From assembly GCA_022360095.1 (NCBI GenBank), contig JAKSDK010001893.1:1-64000 (forward strand): 64,000 bases of DNA, read 5' to 3'. Below the pieces are notes generated by a model that ran no database searches, was not told where the DNA came from, and saw only the letters and a program-made list of their open reading frames with translations. Both the position numbers and the translations under genes were made by a program. Shown one piece after another: positions 43,173-51,363 of this stretch. Origin of the DNA: Phycisphaerales bacterium (GTDB lineage: Bacteria; Planctomycetota; Phycisphaerae; UBA1845; UTPLA1). Numbering within the stretch: the first letter of the stretch is position 1; the number at the start of each line of letters is the position of its first letter.

Positions 43173-43204
43173 AATATAGCATATTTGGAACGATCAGTCA
43201 AAAA
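43173..43204 (-). promoter_or_regulatory. tetR promoter with TetR operator copy 3
   Basis: Read on the - strand: TTGACT (43196-43201), 17 bases, TATATT (43173-43178). The 22-bp operator (43183-43204) covers the -35 and most of the spacer; 18 of 22 positions match the SDR copy, including the half-site GATCGTTCCAAA. Autorepression is the natural reading. The tetR ATG follows seven bases after the -10. Confidence 0.78.
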
Positions 43205-43310
43205 ATAAGGTCATTTTTTTTCGTCACAGCCGATTCATGTCTCGCGTTGGACCCCTAATGTTGTGTGAAATAAATAGTTATGGTGAATCTCGCGGGCGAC
43301 TTTAGGTCCT

Positions 43311-45002
43311 CTAGGCCGTTGAGGAAGCTTCGACCGTGACCGGGGCTCGGCTCTGTACGACACGGAAGCGATTCGCGACGAACGCGGCATCGCAAAGTGT
43401 GGCGTTGCCGGCCGGGTTTGCACCGCTCACGTGGAAATCACTAAAGGCCGCGGACTGATTGACGAAGATCTGTCCGGTCAGATTGCACGATAGCGGCACG
43501 CCGGCATCTGAGATCGCCTCCTCCGCGGCTGCGAGCACATCTTCATCCGTGGAGTAGATTCCACAGGTGATTGCGCCGTGCTCTCGGGCAGTTTGGGCGG
43601 CAAGCTTGATGCTTTGCTCCGTGTTTTCCGTCGCCACGATATACACGATCGGTCCGAACATTTCGCGCATGTATAAGTCCTTTTGGCCGGACTCCACCTG
43701 GAGAATGAGCGGCGAATGCACACGAGCTTCGGGAAACGCTTCGTTTCTGACCGGCTCGGATTGTCGCAGAACGCGACCGCCTTGTGCGGCGGCTTGCGCG
43801 ATTCGCCCGGTCGTCGCTTCGTTTTGAATGCCGCCGAGAACTTCGGCCGCCCGTTTGGCGTCTCCCAGGAACCAGTCGACGGCGCCGACGATCGCCTGCG
43901 CGACTTCGTCAAAACTTTTCTGTTCACCGCCGACGCGGATGCCGTCTTTGGGAATGAAGATGTTCTGCGGCGTCGTGCACATCTGACCGGAATAGAGACT
44001 GAGGCTGAATGCCAGGTTGCCCGACACGGGTTTGAGGTTATCCACGCTGTCGAGAATCATGGAATTGACGCCCGCTTTCTCGGTGAAGACGACGGCCTGC
44101 CTGGCGTTGTTTTCGATCCAGTCACCGAAGGCGGAACCGCCTGTGTAGTCGATGATCTTGATCTCCGGCCGGATCACCAGGTCCTTTGTGATCGGTGCGT
44201 CGACGGTGTCGGCCACGAGCGTGACGAGGTTGGGATCGAGATCATTTTCCTTCAGGACTTCCCGGGCGATTTCGACGGTGATCGCGAGGGGCAGAATGGC
44301 GCCGGGGTGCGGTTTGACGACGACTGCATTTCCAGTGGCCAGGCTGGCGAAAATGCCGGGGTAGCCGTTCCAGGTTGGGAAGGTCGAACAACCGATGACC
44401 AATCCAATTCCACGGGGAATCAGGCGAAATTTCTTGTTCAGTGTCACAAACTCTTCTTTGCCGACCTGTTTTTGCCACGTCACCTGTTCAGGCGTACGGC
44501 TCATTTCTTCATAGGCATAGGCCAGCGCCTCGAGGCCCCGATCCTGCGCATGAGGACCGCCGGCCTGGAAAGCCATCATGAAAGCCTGGCCCGTGGTATG
44601 CATGACGGCATTTGCGATTTCAAAGCTTCGTTGGTTCAGTCGATGCAAAATCTCCAGGCAGATTCCTGTTCGAGCTTCAATGCCGGCATCGCGCCAGTCG
44701 GGCAAGGCTGCTCCGGCGGCGTGCAGCAAGGCGTCCGGGTCCGCCTTCGGGTAATTGACGCCGAGGCTCAGGCCGAACGGCGAGGCTTCATCCCCGACTC
44801 GTCCGATGCTACCCGGTTGGTCGAGTTCGAATGGTTGACCTAGGCGGGCTTTGAACGCGGCCAAGCCGTCTTGTTTCGCCGTTTCGCCGTAGATTTTGCC
44901 ACTGGGTACCTCAGGATAGGCGCTCCAATAGGTACGGTTTCGAATGGCGGCCGTTGCGGATTCGAGGGTCTTGCGATGACGATCAAACAATGGATGACTC
45001 AC
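43311..45002 (-). CDS. paaN: Phenylacetic acid degradation protein PaaN (aldehyde dehydrogenase fold)
   Basis: About 563 residues, GTG start at 45002 with AGGAG eight bases upstream; this gives VSHPLFDRHRKTLESATAAIRNRTYWSAYPEVPSG, the normal PaaN N-terminus, whereas the longer frame to 45065 is not conserved. Aldehyde-dehydrogenase landmarks: GIGLVIGCSTFPTWNGYPGIFASLATGNAVVVKPHP, IDYTGGSAFGDWIENNA, and the Cys nucleophile region SGQMCTTPQNIF. It oxidises the ring-opened semialdehyde in the PAA route. It lies 28 kb from paaABCD, divergent to nuoD. Confidence 0.92.
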   Translation of the reverse strand: MSHPLFDRHRKTLESATAAIRNRTYWSAYPEVPSGKIYGETAKQDGLAAFKARLGQPFELDQPGSIGRVGDEASPFGLSLGVNYPKADPDALLHAAGAALPDWRDAGIEARTGICLEILHRLNQRSFEIANAVMHTTGQAFMMAFQAGGPHAQDRGLEALAYAYEEMSRTPEQVTWQKQVGKEEFVTLNKKFRLIPRGIGLVIGCSTFPTWNGYPGIFASLATGNAVVVKPHPGAILPLAITVEIAREVLKENDLDPNLVTLVADTVDAPITKDLVIRPEIKIIDYTGGSAFGDWIENNARQAVVFTEKAGVNSMILDSVDNLKPVSGNLAFSLSLYSGQMCTTPQNIFIPKDGIRVGGEQKSFDEVAQAIVGAVDWFLGDAKRAAEVLGGIQNEATTGRIAQAAAQGGRVLRQSEPVRNEAFPEARVHSPLILQVESGQKDLYMREMFGPIVYIVATENTEQSIKLAAQTAREHGAITCGIYSTDEDVLAAAEEAISDAGVPLSCNLTGQIFVNQSAAFSDFHVSGANPAGNATLCDAAFVANRFRVVQSRAPVTVEASSTA

Positions 45003-45091
45003 GTGTGGCTCTCCTGGCAGTTCTTCGTTTCTTGGATACACCTTACCCGAACAGATGGCCTGCATTACACGGGCAGCCGGATGATATGATA

Positions 45092-45114
45092 GTGCGGCCC
45101 GGGCCTGGCCGCAC
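45092..45114. other. GC-rich hairpin in the paaN/nuoD divergent region
   Basis: GTGCGGCC and GGCCGCAC, an 8-bp perfect inverted repeat around a 7-base loop, located between the divergent paaN and nuoD starts. It has no T tract. It could be an operator for either gene; nothing else supports a specific role. Confidence 0.35.
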
Positions 45115-45137
45115 CTGGGTCGGCGGTGACCTTTTGA

Positions 45138-45165
45138 TTGAGAACTCTCGGGAACCTGCTACGAT
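45138..45165 (+). promoter_or_regulatory. Putative promoter of the nuoD cluster
   Basis: TTGAGA (45138-45143), 16-base spacer, TACGAT (45160-45165), about 40 bases before the nuoD ATG at 45205. The spacing and elements fit a housekeeping promoter. It supports nuoD as the first gene of the operon in this window. Confidence 0.5.
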
Positions 45166-45204
45166 GTCTGCAGACAGAGACTGAGCTGTTTTGGAGACCA
45201 GATC

Positions 45205-46458
45205 ATGGCGATCATGCCGGAGATTCAGCCTACGCGTTTGGAACGGGATGACGTTGGTGGAGACCTGTGGACACTGAATTTCGGTCCTCAGCATCCCGCG
45301 ACGCATACCACTCTACGGCTTGTGCTGGAACTCGACGGGGAGACGGTCGTTTCCTGCACGCCGCACATCGGCTATTTGCACAGTGGGTTTGAGAAGCTGG
45401 GGGAGCATCTGGACTACAATCAGTACGTCGTCGTCACCGACCGGATGAACTACATCAGTCCGATGGCGAACAACATCGCATGGCATACGGCCTGCGAGAA
45501 GCTCTTCGGGATCGAACTGACGCCTCGGTGCAAAGCGATTCGCACCATTATCGCGGAGTTGGCCCGGATTCAGGACCACTTGCTTTGTCTGGGAACGGCG
45601 GGGCTGGATCTGGGCGCGTTTACTTCGTTTCTCTATGCCTTCAACGAGCGGGAATACATTTACGATCTGTTTGAGGAGATTTGCGGCGCCCGGTTTACGA
45701 CCAGCTATACGCGCGTCGGGGGCCTGATGTACGACATGCCGGATTTTTGGCCGGATCATGTGAAGGCATTCAACAAACGGTTGCCGCAGGCGATCGCGGA
45801 TTTCGAGTCGCTGTTGACGCGCAACCGGATTTTCCTGGAGCGAACGAGAGGAATCGGCGTCATCAGTGAAGAAGACGCAATCTCCTACAGTTGGACGGGC
45901 CCGCTGGCGCGGAGCGTCGGAGTCAAGCGGGATCTGCGAAAGGACGAGCCCTATCTCTGCTACGCGGACAACTGGGACGGCAAGGGCTCCAGCGGTGTCG
46001 AGTTCAAGGTTCCGATCGCGACTCATGGGGATGTTTACGACCGCTACCTCGTGCGTTTGGAGGAAGTGCGTCAGTCGATGCACATCATCGATCAATTAGT
46101 GGACAACATTCCATCCGGTCCGGTCAACGTTTTGGCAGACGAAAAGAAGGTGCTGCCGGACAAGCGAGAAGTGTATTTTTCCATCGAGGGACTGATTCAT
46201 CACTTCGAACAGATCATGACGAACCGAGGATTCGAGCCGCCAATCGGTGAGGCCTACGGCGCGAACGAGACGGCCAACGGAGAACTCGGCTTTTATCTGG
46301 CTTCGGACGGTGAACGATTTCCCTATCGGGCACGCTGCCGACCGCCGAGTTACATCAATTACCAGTGTTTCGAGCAGTTGGTGTTGGGGCATTCGATCAG
46401 TGACGTCGTGGCGGTGTTGGGAAGCCTGAATGTTATTGCAGCGGAACTGGATCGATGA
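45205..46458 (+). CDS. nuoD: NADH-quinone oxidoreductase subunit D
   Basis: About 417 residues; GGAGA precedes the ATG. The peripheral-arm subunit that helps form the quinone site. Family blocks: NFGPQHPATHTTLRLVLELDGE, PHIGYLHSGFEKLGEHLDYNQYVVVTDRMNYISPMANN, GARFTTSYTRVGGLMYDMP, GGGIG-like RGIGVISEEDAISYSWTGPLARSVGVKRDLRKDEPY, and GEAYGANETANGELGFYLASDG with PSYINYQCFEQL at the C-terminus. No nuoA, nuoB or nuoC is upstream; the next gene upstream is paaN in the opposite direction. Confidence 0.96.
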   Translation: MAIMPEIQPTRLERDDVGGDLWTLNFGPQHPATHTTLRLVLELDGETVVSCTPHIGYLHSGFEKLGEHLDYNQYVVVTDRMNYISPMANNIAWHTACEKLFGIELTPRCKAIRTIIAELARIQDHLLCLGTAGLDLGAFTSFLYAFNEREYIYDLFEEICGARFTTSYTRVGGLMYDMPDFWPDHVKAFNKRLPQAIADFESLLTRNRIFLERTRGIGVISEEDAISYSWTGPLARSVGVKRDLRKDEPYLCYADNWDGKGSSGVEFKVPIATHGDVYDRYLVRLEEVRQSMHIIDQLVDNIPSGPVNVLADEKKVLPDKREVYFSIEGLIHHFEQIMTNRGFEPPIGEAYGANETANGELGFYLASDGERFPYRARCRPPSYINYQCFEQLVLGHSISDVVAVLGSLNVIAAELDR

Positions 46459-46497
46459 GTCCGGCGATGTCCGGGGGGTTGGAGAATCAAGACCGCG

Positions 46498-47823
46498 ATG
46501 AGCGAGGATGCGCGAAGGTCGCGGTGGGCCGACTGGGGCCGGATGGCCGCCGGTTTTGCCTCGGTGCTGCTACTTCTTGAGTTCGTTCACGGACTCGGCT
46601 TCGATTGGTTTCGATGGCATGCCTCCGTGGAATTCAACCCGGCGCTCTTGGAAGGGTACTCGTGGCACTTCGGGCAGTTGTCTTTGCCTCACGGTCTCTG
46701 GGATACGGCTTACGTCGAGGAGACGAATCGGGCTTACAACGTATTTCCCCCGCTTCAGTCGATCATCGGCTATGTCGGAACCGTAGGGCATGGCCGGCCT
46801 GCTCAGCCCGGTCAATTTCCCGAGCTGAATGTCATTCCGCTCCTTTTCTTCGGTCTTCCTTTGCCGATCGTCGGTTACTGGGTTTTCAGGCAGCGCGTCG
46901 GCGGCGATGCCTGGGCCGCCGTCCTGACTCTGGGATGGATCGGCGGCTCGGCGCTCTTGCCGTGTATGGAGGAGGCCCGCCGCAACGGCGTTCATCACAT
47001 CAATCACTTGTTGTCCCAGGTGGGGCTGTTGATTCTGGCCGGCGAATTGCTTCGGGAGCCTGCTGCGCGTCGATTGTGGCTGGCATGGATCGGTCTGTTG
47101 ATTTCCGTATGGAGTCGACAGCTGACGATTGTTTACGGTGTTGCGCTGTTTGCGGCGGCATTGGGCGGCGCCGGCGAATCACGTCTCGGAGCCGCGGAAC
47201 TTGTGAGCCAGGAGAATCGCCATCGAGGCCGAGGGCTCAGACGGCGAGTCGGGTTCGTTTGTGTGGGGATTTTCGTGATTGTCGCGCCGCTGCTTTGTTT
47301 GAACTGGGCGAAATTCGGCAGCCCTTTTCGAAGTGGTTATGAATTGATATACGTCGGTCGAGATACGGATCAGGCGCGCGATGCACGAGCGCACGGCTTG
47401 TTTTCGACCGCGTTTTTGGGTAGGAATGCGTATTATATGAACGCGGCAATTCCATGGGCTCGATCAGACGAAGAGAATGCCGTCGGTTGGCGCCCTTCAC
47501 CGCATGGAGCGAGCATGTGGGTCACAACACCGATCCTGGCGTTGGTTTTGCTTGGATTGTCGAATTGGGGACGTGATGTGTCTGCCCGCACGCTGATGTT
47601 GTGTACTCTGCCCATCATCGCCGCTTTGTTGCTATATCATAATACCGGCTACCGACAGTACGGGTACTACCGATTCGCCCTGGATTTCCTGCCGGTCTGG
47701 CTCATCGTCGGGGCCCAATGGATGACACAGGGTTGGCGCCGCTGGGCAACAGGGGTGTGTGTGGTTTGGAGTGTGGGTTATTATGCGATCTTGAGCCGCA
47801 CGCCGGCGGCAATGGGCGGTTGA
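46498..47823 (+). CDS. GT-C-like polytopic membrane protein inserted in the nuo cluster (paralogue 1)
   Basis: About 441 residues with roughly ten hydrophobic segments. It begins MSED and shares a motif set with the two paralogues further down: WDTAYVEETNRAYNVFPPLQSIIG (about 68-91, with DTA and YNVFPP), WAAVLTLGWIGGSALLP, WSRQLTIVYG, GLFSTAFLGRNAYYMN, MWVTTP, and YHNTGYRQYGYYRFALDFLPVWLIV near the C-terminus. An acidic motif in the first external loop followed by a Y-x-x-P-P motif is typical of GT-C glycosyltransferases (GT39/GT87 groups). It starts 40 bases after nuoD and ends 54 bases before nuoE. Not a complex I subunit known to me; function inferred as lipid-linked sugar transfer. Confidence 0.78.
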   Translation: MSEDARRSRWADWGRMAAGFASVLLLLEFVHGLGFDWFRWHASVEFNPALLEGYSWHFGQLSLPHGLWDTAYVEETNRAYNVFPPLQSIIGYVGTVGHGRPAQPGQFPELNVIPLLFFGLPLPIVGYWVFRQRVGGDAWAAVLTLGWIGGSALLPCMEEARRNGVHHINHLLSQVGLLILAGELLREPAARRLWLAWIGLLISVWSRQLTIVYGVALFAAALGGAGESRLGAAELVSQENRHRGRGLRRRVGFVCVGIFVIVAPLLCLNWAKFGSPFRSGYELIYVGRDTDQARDARAHGLFSTAFLGRNAYYMNAAIPWARSDEENAVGWRPSPHGASMWVTTPILALVLLGLSNWGRDVSARTLMLCTLPIIAALLLYHNTGYRQYGYYRFALDFLPVWLIVGAQWMTQGWRRWATGVCVVWSVGYYAILSRTPAAMGG

Positions 47824-47876
47824 TGTGAAGGGCCCACGGGGCCGATTCACGGGTTTGATTGGGAGTTCAAAATACA

Positions 47877-48512
47877 ATGGCATGGGAATCGATTGATCGC
47901 CGAACACCCGTATTTGCTGAAGATGCCGAGCCTGTTTTGAGTGAAGGTGTCAAGCAAAAGATACGCGCTTTCTTCGACAGATATGAGACGAAACGGGCGG
48001 CGCTGCTGCCCGCGTTGCACGTTGTTCAGAACACCTATGGGCACGTGAGCTATCAGGCGATGTCGGAAATTGCCGAGTTGCTCGAGATTCCGCCGAGCGC
48101 GGTCCTGGATACTTTGACGTTCTACACGCATTTTTGGGATCATCCGAAGGGCAGGAAAGTGATCGTGGCATGTCGAAGTCTGTCATGCCAACTCATGGGC
48201 AGTGAGGCGGTTCTCAAGACTTTGAAGGAAGAGCTGGAGATCGATGAGCATGGCACGACCGAAGACGGTCAGTACAGTCTGCTGACCGAAGAATGCCTGG
48301 CTCAGTGCGATGATGCCCCGTGTTTGCTGATCGACGAGAAGATGCACAAACGCATCAAGCCGGAGAGCGTCAAGAAGCTGCTGAGTGACGCAAAAAACAA
48401 CGAGATCGGGGATCATCGATCCGATTTGTTCGACCCGCCCTCGGAGCCGGCCGCCGACACAAACGGTGAGATTGAGAAGACTTCCGACGTTCAGGAAATG
48501 AAGGAGTCTTAG
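47877..48512 (+). CDS. nuoE: NADH-quinone oxidoreductase subunit E
   Basis: About 211 residues from the ATG at 47877 (GGGAG 11 bases upstream); a start at 47859 would add six residues. A thioredoxin-like [2Fe-2S] subunit of the NADH module. The four cluster cysteines are seen in CRSLSCQLMG (CxxxxC) and CLAQCDDAPC. ALLPALHVVQNTYGHVSYQAMSEIAELLEIPPSAVLDTLTFYTHF is the N-terminal helical part. The C-terminal tail after residue 165 is acidic and extra. It overlaps nothing but is followed after one base by the next GTG-started gene. Confidence 0.95.
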   Translation: MAWESIDRRTPVFAEDAEPVLSEGVKQKIRAFFDRYETKRAALLPALHVVQNTYGHVSYQAMSEIAELLEIPPSAVLDTLTFYTHFWDHPKGRKVIVACRSLSCQLMGSEAVLKTLKEELEIDEHGTTEDGQYSLLTEECLAQCDDAPCLLIDEKMHKRIKPESVKKLLSDAKNNEIGDHRSDLFDPPSEPAADTNGEIEKTSDVQEMKES

Positions 48513-48513
48513 C

Positions 48514-49818
48514 GTGTCGGAGGACTTGGAGGGATCTTCTGCGGCTGAAACAAGTTCGAAAGAAGATGACCTTCAAAAAGCGGCGTCAACCTGGAAATCG
48601 CAACTTCGGACGGCAGGTTGTTTTTGCCTGATGGTCGTTGCCGTTCATTTGGTTGCGAGCCCGAATGTACAACTCTCCCAATGGCATGTCTCGAAGGAGA
48701 ATCAGGCGCTGCTCGAGGCGCGAGCATGGCTGGACGGACGTCTGGACGTAGACGCGTGGCGCGACGGTCGAACAGCTTCGTCGTCGCGTATCCATGACAC
48801 GGCACTGTATGCCGACAAACTTTATAACGTCTATCCGCCGATGTTCACTTTCTTGAGTGTGGTGGCGTTGGCTGCCGGAAATGTAATGGGCGTTCCGGCG
48901 GGTGAGTTTTATCCTCCCTGGTATGTCGGCCTCATTGCGTTGCCCTTGCCGTTCATTGGTTTTTGGGCATTTCTGCAAATTGTCCGCCGTGCGGAGTGGG
49001 CGGCGGTTTTGACGGCGTACTGGCTGCTAGGCACACCCATGCAGCCGATGTTGAACGGTTGCAGTTTCGGTTCCATCAACTGCATCCATCATGTGCTGGC
49101 GACGGCGGGATTGCTTTTGATTGTCGGTGATCTGATGGGGCGCAAGCGCATCTGGCCGGCGGCGATCGGACTGTTGATCGCCGCGTGGAGCCGCCAGCTC
49201 ACGATTCTCTACGGCTTAGCGATCGTGTGGGTGGCGTGGCGGTCCACGGAGTGTGGCCGCAGGAAAGTCGTGTTGGCATTCGGTAGTTTAACGTTGGCCG
49301 CGGGCACTTTGATGTTTTTAAGTTGGCAGAAGTTTGATAGCCCCTTCGAATCCGGCTATCGCTATCTCTATGAAGGACGAGAGGAGAGTTGGTATGGTCG
49401 GCGTGCGATTTCGCATGGGCTTTTTTCGCTGCATTTCCTGTCGGAAAACGCCTGGTACATGAATCTTTCGCCACCGAAATTCCGTTTTTCACCGGCTTAT
49501 CTTCAGCAGGACAACGACACGCTGGGAGTCAGTATTTGGATGACGTCGCCGGTCCTGCTGGCGGGATTCCTGGGTATCAGGCGTTGGCGGCGGAACTCGG
49601 TGGCCGGGGTGCTGATGGCCGTGTCTTTGGTTGTCATCTTTATGCTCCTGACGTATCACAACCCTGGAAGTCCTCAGGTCGGTTATTTTCGATTTGCGCT
49701 GGACTTTTTGCCGGTATGGATGGGAGTGACGGCTTTATGGGTGACAAGCGGTTGGCGTCGACACGCCACCCTCGCCTGTTTAGCCTGGAGCGCGTTGTAT
49801 TTTCATATGTTGTTCTGA
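48514..49818 (+). CDS. GT-C-like polytopic membrane protein inserted in the nuo cluster (paralogue 2)
   Basis: About 434 residues, GTG start one base after the nuoE stop (AAGGAG upstream). Begins MSEDLEGSSA. Motifs: LSQWHVSKENQALLEARAWLDGRLDVDAWRDGR, IHDTALYADKLYNVYPPMFTFLS (DTA at about 95-97, YNVYPP at 104-109), AWSRQLTILYG, GLFSLHFLSENAWYMN, SIWMTSP and TYHNPGSPQVGYFRFALDFLPVWMGV. The GRLD element before the DTA motif and the Y-x-x-P-P motif resemble GT-C enzymes. Close paralogue of the 46498 and 51364 genes. A terminator follows 40 bases downstream. Confidence 0.8.
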   Translation: MSEDLEGSSAAETSSKEDDLQKAASTWKSQLRTAGCFCLMVVAVHLVASPNVQLSQWHVSKENQALLEARAWLDGRLDVDAWRDGRTASSSRIHDTALYADKLYNVYPPMFTFLSVVALAAGNVMGVPAGEFYPPWYVGLIALPLPFIGFWAFLQIVRRAEWAAVLTAYWLLGTPMQPMLNGCSFGSINCIHHVLATAGLLLIVGDLMGRKRIWPAAIGLLIAAWSRQLTILYGLAIVWVAWRSTECGRRKVVLAFGSLTLAAGTLMFLSWQKFDSPFESGYRYLYEGREESWYGRRAISHGLFSLHFLSENAWYMNLSPPKFRFSPAYLQQDNDTLGVSIWMTSPVLLAGFLGIRRWRRNSVAGVLMAVSLVVIFMLLTYHNPGSPQVGYFRFALDFLPVWMGVTALWVTSGWRRHATLACLAWSALYFHMLF

Positions 49819-49856
49819 GCAGCATGAGATTTGCTCGAGAGGTTTGCTATGCTATC

Positions 49857-49889
49857 ACGTCCCTTGCAATGGGGTGGGACGTCTTTTTT
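49857..49889 (+). terminator. Rho-independent terminator or attenuator inside the nuo cluster
   Basis: ACGTCCC pairs with GGGACGT (7 bp, 12-base loop), followed at once by CTTTTTT. It lies between paralogue 2 and the SGNH gene. It may partly separate nuoD-E from the block carrying nuoF-N, or control the ratio between them. Confidence 0.7.
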
Positions 49890-49959
49890 CCACGGCAGCT
49901 GTGATCGTCGTTGTCGTTGGATGCATGACGTGTTATTGCGAACGATTCGATCAGATTGA

Positions 49960-51321
49960 ATGCTGCAGTTTTTGCTCATGGTCGAGAGCTCGGCAACGAA
50001 CCAGTCCGGAGATTCTCAGCGCGGAGTTGCGGATTATCGTCGGGTAACCGTCGTGATGCTCTTCGCGTTTGCATGCTATATGGCGACGGCCGGATTGGCC
50101 TTTAGAGTCGTGCTCTGGCAGCTTGATTACGGCACGTTTGCTCAGCCCACCCAGGTGTCTGAGTTTCACCGTTCGATGTTTTTTCACAGCATCGTGGCAA
50201 TCGTCGTTGGAACATGCGCATTGTTTGTGCGGCGAAGGCGTCACTGTGGCCTGCGTTGGCCGAGAGCCGTCGCGGTGATCTCGGTCCTCCTGTTCACGGT
50301 GTCGTTGGATCTTATCGTGGGAGCTGTTTTTCCTCCGCCGTCTCATTTGGAATCTGTTCTGGCCCCGCACCCAAGGAGAGGCTGGAGTCATCGCACGGGC
50401 ATGGTGGGCTCGAACTCTGGCGTGATCGTCAATATCAACAGCGTCGGTTTTCGGGGCCCTGAAGTTCCTCGAAAGAAGGCTTCCGATGAGATTCGAGTTC
50501 TTTTTCTTGGCGACTCCGTGACGTTCGGGTTTAGTCTGACGTGGGAGGACACGTTTATTGCAAGGACGGCGAAAAAGCTCCGTGATCGCCGGCCGGACTT
50601 GAATATTACGTTGATGAACGGAGGCGTAGGCGGCTACACCACATGGCAATCGCTTGACCTCTTCAAAGACGAAGGCGTCAGGGTCGAACCGGATTTCGTG
50701 GTTCTGAATTACTGCATGAACGACATGGTCGATCTGATTTACCTGGAGGAAGCAAGCATTGTCGGCAATCCGATCAGGTTCAGTTTTCCGAATTCCTCCC
50801 ACTGGAGTGGGATCGTACGTGCGATCCAAAGCACTTATGTGCAGCAAAGAGACAAAGCCACTCGGGATCAATTAGTCTGGGCGACCAGAGACCCCTTCGG
50901 CGGGCCCGATCCGCAATTACGTTCTGAGGCCGACCTGTTTCGAGAACCTCCGCCAGAGTCCGTCGCCGCCGCCTGGCGACTGTCAATCAGACACCTTGAA
51001 GCGCTCAATGCGCTCTGTGAGGAAAAGGGCCTGTCATGGATTCTGATGTATTGCCCGCTTGCTGAACAACTTGGATCGGATGCCGTCTACCGCCAACCGG
51101 AGAAGTTGTTGCGGCGTTGGAGTCTGGAGCGCGGCATGCCCTATCTTGATCTCACGCGTGCTTTCGAGGCCGAGATGACGAGTTCCGGGTGTAGCCCGGA
51201 TGCCTTATTGATGGATAGTATACATCCGACGGCGAGAGGATCCGACATCATTGCGGATGAAGTCATCCGTATGATGATGAAGATGAGAGTCTTGCCAAAA
51301 GCGAAGTCAGAGGTGGAGTAA
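49960..51321 (+). CDS. Membrane-anchored SGNH/GDSL hydrolase in the nuo cluster
   Basis: About 453 residues. Three N-terminal hydrophobic segments (VTVVMLFAFACYMATAGLAF, FFHSIVAIVVGTCALFV, AVAVISVLLFTVSLDLIVGAVF) anchor an external SGNH domain. Block I is RVLFLGDSVTFGFSLTWEDTF (catalytic Ser in GDS), block II GGVGGYTTWQ, block III LNYCMNDM, block V MDSIHPTARG (Asp and His). These enzymes remove or add acyl groups on glycans or lipids. The start could be 49978; no ribosome site is visible at either. It lies between paralogues 2 and 3. Confidence 0.85.
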   Translation: MLQFLLMVESSATNQSGDSQRGVADYRRVTVVMLFAFACYMATAGLAFRVVLWQLDYGTFAQPTQVSEFHRSMFFHSIVAIVVGTCALFVRRRRHCGLRWPRAVAVISVLLFTVSLDLIVGAVFPPPSHLESVLAPHPRRGWSHRTGMVGSNSGVIVNINSVGFRGPEVPRKKASDEIRVLFLGDSVTFGFSLTWEDTFIARTAKKLRDRRPDLNITLMNGGVGGYTTWQSLDLFKDEGVRVEPDFVVLNYCMNDMVDLIYLEEASIVGNPIRFSFPNSSHWSGIVRAIQSTYVQQRDKATRDQLVWATRDPFGGPDPQLRSEADLFREPPPESVAAAWRLSIRHLEALNALCEEKGLSWILMYCPLAEQLGSDAVYRQPEKLLRRWSLERGMPYLDLTRAFEAEMTSSGCSPDALLMDSIHPTARGSDIIADEVIRMMMKMRVLPKAKSEVE

Positions 51322-51363
51322 GCCCGACGACGACCGCGGGTGGGACACCGGGTGCATGACGCG

